Assembly: GCF_002915175.1 (NCBI RefSeq)
Contig: NZ_NXEJ01000011.1
Coordinates: 1-64,000, forward strand
Source: Agrobacterium rosae
Lineage (GTDB): Bacteria > Pseudomonadota > Alphaproteobacteria > Rhizobiales > Rhizobiaceae
Direction: 5' to 3'
DNA length: 64,000 nt
The position numbers and the translations under genes were made by a program. Below, one piece after another: positions 62,448-64,000 of this stretch (its first letter is position 1; every line of letters starts with the position of its first letter). The notes under the pieces were generated by a model, which saw only the letters and a list, made by a program, of their open reading frames with translations, made no database searches and was not told the DNA's origin.

Positions 62448-63182
62448 TCAAGCCGTTTGGGCAACGTTGGAAAACACCAGCTCCATACGGTCGGCAAGAA
62501 ACCGTGTGACGATGCTTTGGATGGGCTTGCTATCCATATCGACGTCGACGGCCTGGCTGACGAGAACGATGCTGTCTGCGGCGCAATTGAGAAGTTCCAC
62601 GTCGCGAGCCGAGACCCGTTCGGCAGTCAATCTCGTTTCCTGACGTCGATAATCGGCCAGACCTTCACGCTCCAGCGCTTTGGTGATCGAGCCGGTTTCC
62701 GCATAACCAGCTATGATGCCCGGAAACCGATCTGCTGAGAACAAGGAAACAGACCGCGACATCGGCGCGCCGTCGGCGACTGCCAAATGCTCGACGCGGT
62801 GCAAGGGGGAGCCGAGGCCGCAGGACAGGAGCTTTGCCTGGGCGGTATCGGCCGCCACGATCTCTGCATGAATGAGACGACCGGAAGGGGCGAGCGATTG
62901 CTGCATCATGTTCTCGGAGAACCTCGCCCTTTCCCCTATGGGGTAAGCGACACGCGTCTTTGCCGCATTGACGAATGTCCCGCGGCCACGTTCAGCACGT
63001 AAAACTCCATCACTCGATAGCGCTGCAATGGCCCGCCTGACCGTATGTCTGTTGACGCCAAACTGCGTGGCGAGTTCGGTTTCCGGCGGCAATTGCTCGC
63101 CCATTTCGCCGTTGGCGATTGCGCCGCGAAGTCCATCCGCCACCCTGCGCCATCGGGATATGCCATCGTCATTTGCATTCAT
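62448..63182 (-). CDS. phnF: GntR-family regulator of phosphonate metabolism (PhnF)
   Basis: A 244-residue HutC-subfamily repressor, starting MNANDDGISRWRRVADGLRG. HTH at PPETELATQFGVNRHTVRRA; UTRA domain with PLHRVEHLAVADGAPMSRSV. Divergent from phnG, with the perfect palindrome 63250-63269 between them, its likely operator. It would repress the C-P lyase operon. Confidence 0.9.
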   Translation of the reverse strand: MNANDDGISRWRRVADGLRGAIANGEMGEQLPPETELATQFGVNRHTVRRAIAALSSDGVLRAERGRGTFVNAAKTRVAYPIGERARFSENMMQQSLAPSGRLIHAEIVAADTAQAKLLSCGLGSPLHRVEHLAVADGAPMSRSVSLFSADRFPGIIAGYAETGSITKALEREGLADYRRQETRLTAERVSARDVELLNCAADSIVLVSQAVDVDMDSKPIQSIVTRFLADRMELVFSNVAQTA

Positions 63183-63249
63183 TTTTCTTCAAACGTCCCG
63201 CTGTCATTCCATCGTCATGATTAGTGATGTATAAAACAAATAAGAATGG

Positions 63250-63269
63250 TTGTCTATACAAATAGACAA
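63250..63269 (+). promoter_or_regulatory. Likely PhnF operator before phnG
   Basis: Perfect inverted repeat TTGTCTAT-ACAA-ATAGACAA in the divergent phnF-phnG gap. It ends 28 bases before ATG 63298. Confidence 0.7.
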
Positions 63270-63297
63270 ATTACAAACCTACCATATCGGCGGCAAA

Positions 63298-63747
63298 ATG
63301 ATGGAAGTATTCAATCGAAAGCAAGCGCTGGATATCCTTGCCAACGCACCGGCAGATGTTCTTTTGCAAACCTACGGCGTGCTGGAGGCGCAAATGCCGC
63401 GGGCAGCGCCTGTGCGAGGGCCTGAAATCGGCACCGTAATGGTTCGCGGCAAAATTGGCGGCGGCGGCGCCGCATTCAATCTTGGGGAAGCCAGCGTCAC
63501 TCGCGCAACCGTCAAGCTCGCAACCGGTGAGATTGGGCATTCGATTGTTCTCGGTCGCGATCAGCGCAAGGCACATATCGTCGCTCATCTGGATGCGTTG
63601 CGGCAAAGCCCTGACTGGGTCGCGCGCATCGATGACGAAATTGTTCGCCCCGCCTTGGCTATTCTGGAAGACACCAAACTCCGCCGGGCTGAAGAAACGG
63701 AAGCGACGAAGGTTGATTTCTTCACCGTCGCGAGAGGAGAAGACTGA
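63298..63747 (+). CDS. phnG: C-P lyase subunit PhnG
   Basis: A 149-residue subunit of the carbon-phosphorus lyase core complex (PhnGHIJ). Start ATG 63298 or 63301; FNRKQALDILANAPADVLLQ, then APVRGPEIGTVMVRGKIGGG and GEIGHSIVLGRDQRKAHIVA are typical. Stop overlaps phnH start (TGATG). Confidence 0.92.
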   Translation: MMEVFNRKQALDILANAPADVLLQTYGVLEAQMPRAAPVRGPEIGTVMVRGKIGGGGAAFNLGEASVTRATVKLATGEIGHSIVLGRDQRKAHIVAHLDALRQSPDWVARIDDEIVRPALAILEDTKLRRAEETEATKVDFFTVARGED

Positions 63748-64000
63748 TGAGTACGGTCACGTTCGATGGCGGCTTTGCCGATCCGGTCTTTGCTTCGCAA
63801 GATGTCTTTCATGCCGTAATGCATGCCGTTTCAAGACCGGGAACGGTTGCAACGCTGGGTGAGCGTGCCGCTGGCCCAGCGCCGCTAAATGCTGCCGCAT
63901 CCGCAATTCTGCTTACACTGGCTGACTACGATACGCCCGTGTGGATTGAGGCCTCGGACGCGATGAAGGATGTTGCAGCGTGGCTCACCTTCCATAGCGG
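63747..64000 (+). CDS. phnH: C-P lyase subunit PhnH (partial, cut by window end)
   Basis: The first 84 codons are present. MSTVTFDGGFADPVFASQDV, then a MHAVSRPGTVATLGE stretch with the RPG mark of PhnH, and LLTLADYDTPVWIEASD. ATG overlaps the phnG stop, so they are coupled. PhnH is a PLP-transferase-fold subunit of the same complex; the rest is past the edge. Confidence 0.92.
   Translation, partial: MSTVTFDGGFADPVFASQDVFHAVMHAVSRPGTVATLGERAAGPAPLNAAASAILLTLADYDTPVWIEASDAMKDVAAWLTFHS

Overview
The window joins two different kinds of DNA. Bases 1 to about 24,000 are the structural and lysis half of a short-tailed (podovirus-type) phage, most likely a prophage. From about 24,400 to the end is a chromosome or large replicon of an alphaproteobacterium. 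Gene content (a C-P lyase operon with phnF, Rut-type and amide catabolism, many ABC importers, MexEF-like efflux) and codon style suggest a member of the Rhizobiaceae (Agrobacterium/Rhizobium). The phage half is visibly more A+T-rich. No integrase, tRNA, rRNA, CRISPR array or complete insertion sequence is present; the left end of the phage lies outside the window.

Phage region, left to right: a strong terminator with an upstream complementary arm (7-140); a helicase/primase-like protein (162-2549); a GIY-YIG endonuclease; two minus-strand genes of unknown function flanking an inner-membrane spanin candidate; a putative small terminase, a holin candidate and large terminase; portal, two small proteins, scaffold, major capsid protein and a terminator; head-tail adaptor and tail hub genes; four proteins probably ejected with or carried by the virion, one with an M15-type peptidase site and one with an S74-like C-terminus; a tail fibre; two related DUF6894-like small proteins; and minus-strand endolysin and HNH endonuclease genes. 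The heptamer CTAAATA recurs in front of many of these genes and looks like a phage-specific promoter element.

Host region: after a membrane EAL phosphodiesterase (24.4-25.8 kb) comes a catabolic island of about 27 kb (25.8-53.0 kb). Its parts are: (i) a minus-strand operon for a ribose-type ABC importer, a very small amidase partner, an amidase and a RutF-like flavin reductase; (ii) an MFS transporter and a HutC-type GntR regulator; (iii) a RutA-like flavin monooxygenase with a second amidase; (iv) a minus operon with a two-cysteine maleate isomerase-like protein, a PEP mutase/isocitrate lyase-type lyase, an isochorismatase-type amidohydrolase and an SDR, with a divergent second GntR; (v) a seven-gene minus operon with a class A flavin hydroxylase, a second maleate isomerase-like protein lacking both cysteines, a PuuE-like cyclic amide hydrolase, a FadR-type GntR, an aldehyde dehydrogenase, an SDR and a metallo-beta-lactamase-fold hydrolase; (vi) a complete branched-chain-type ABC importer. 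A 12-bp motif close to TAGTACGTACAT is found at four places serving parts (i)-(iii). I read the island as uptake, oxidative ring opening, deamination and conversion to C4 acids of one or more nitrogen heterocycles or cyclic amides. The substrate cannot be told from sequence.

The right end carries a MexEF-like efflux operon headed by a hydrolase-fold protein that has lost its nucleophile, a divergent LysR regulator, an orphan treZ, a stress-type SDR, and the start of a phosphonate operon (phnF divergent from phnG-phnH, the latter cut by the window end).
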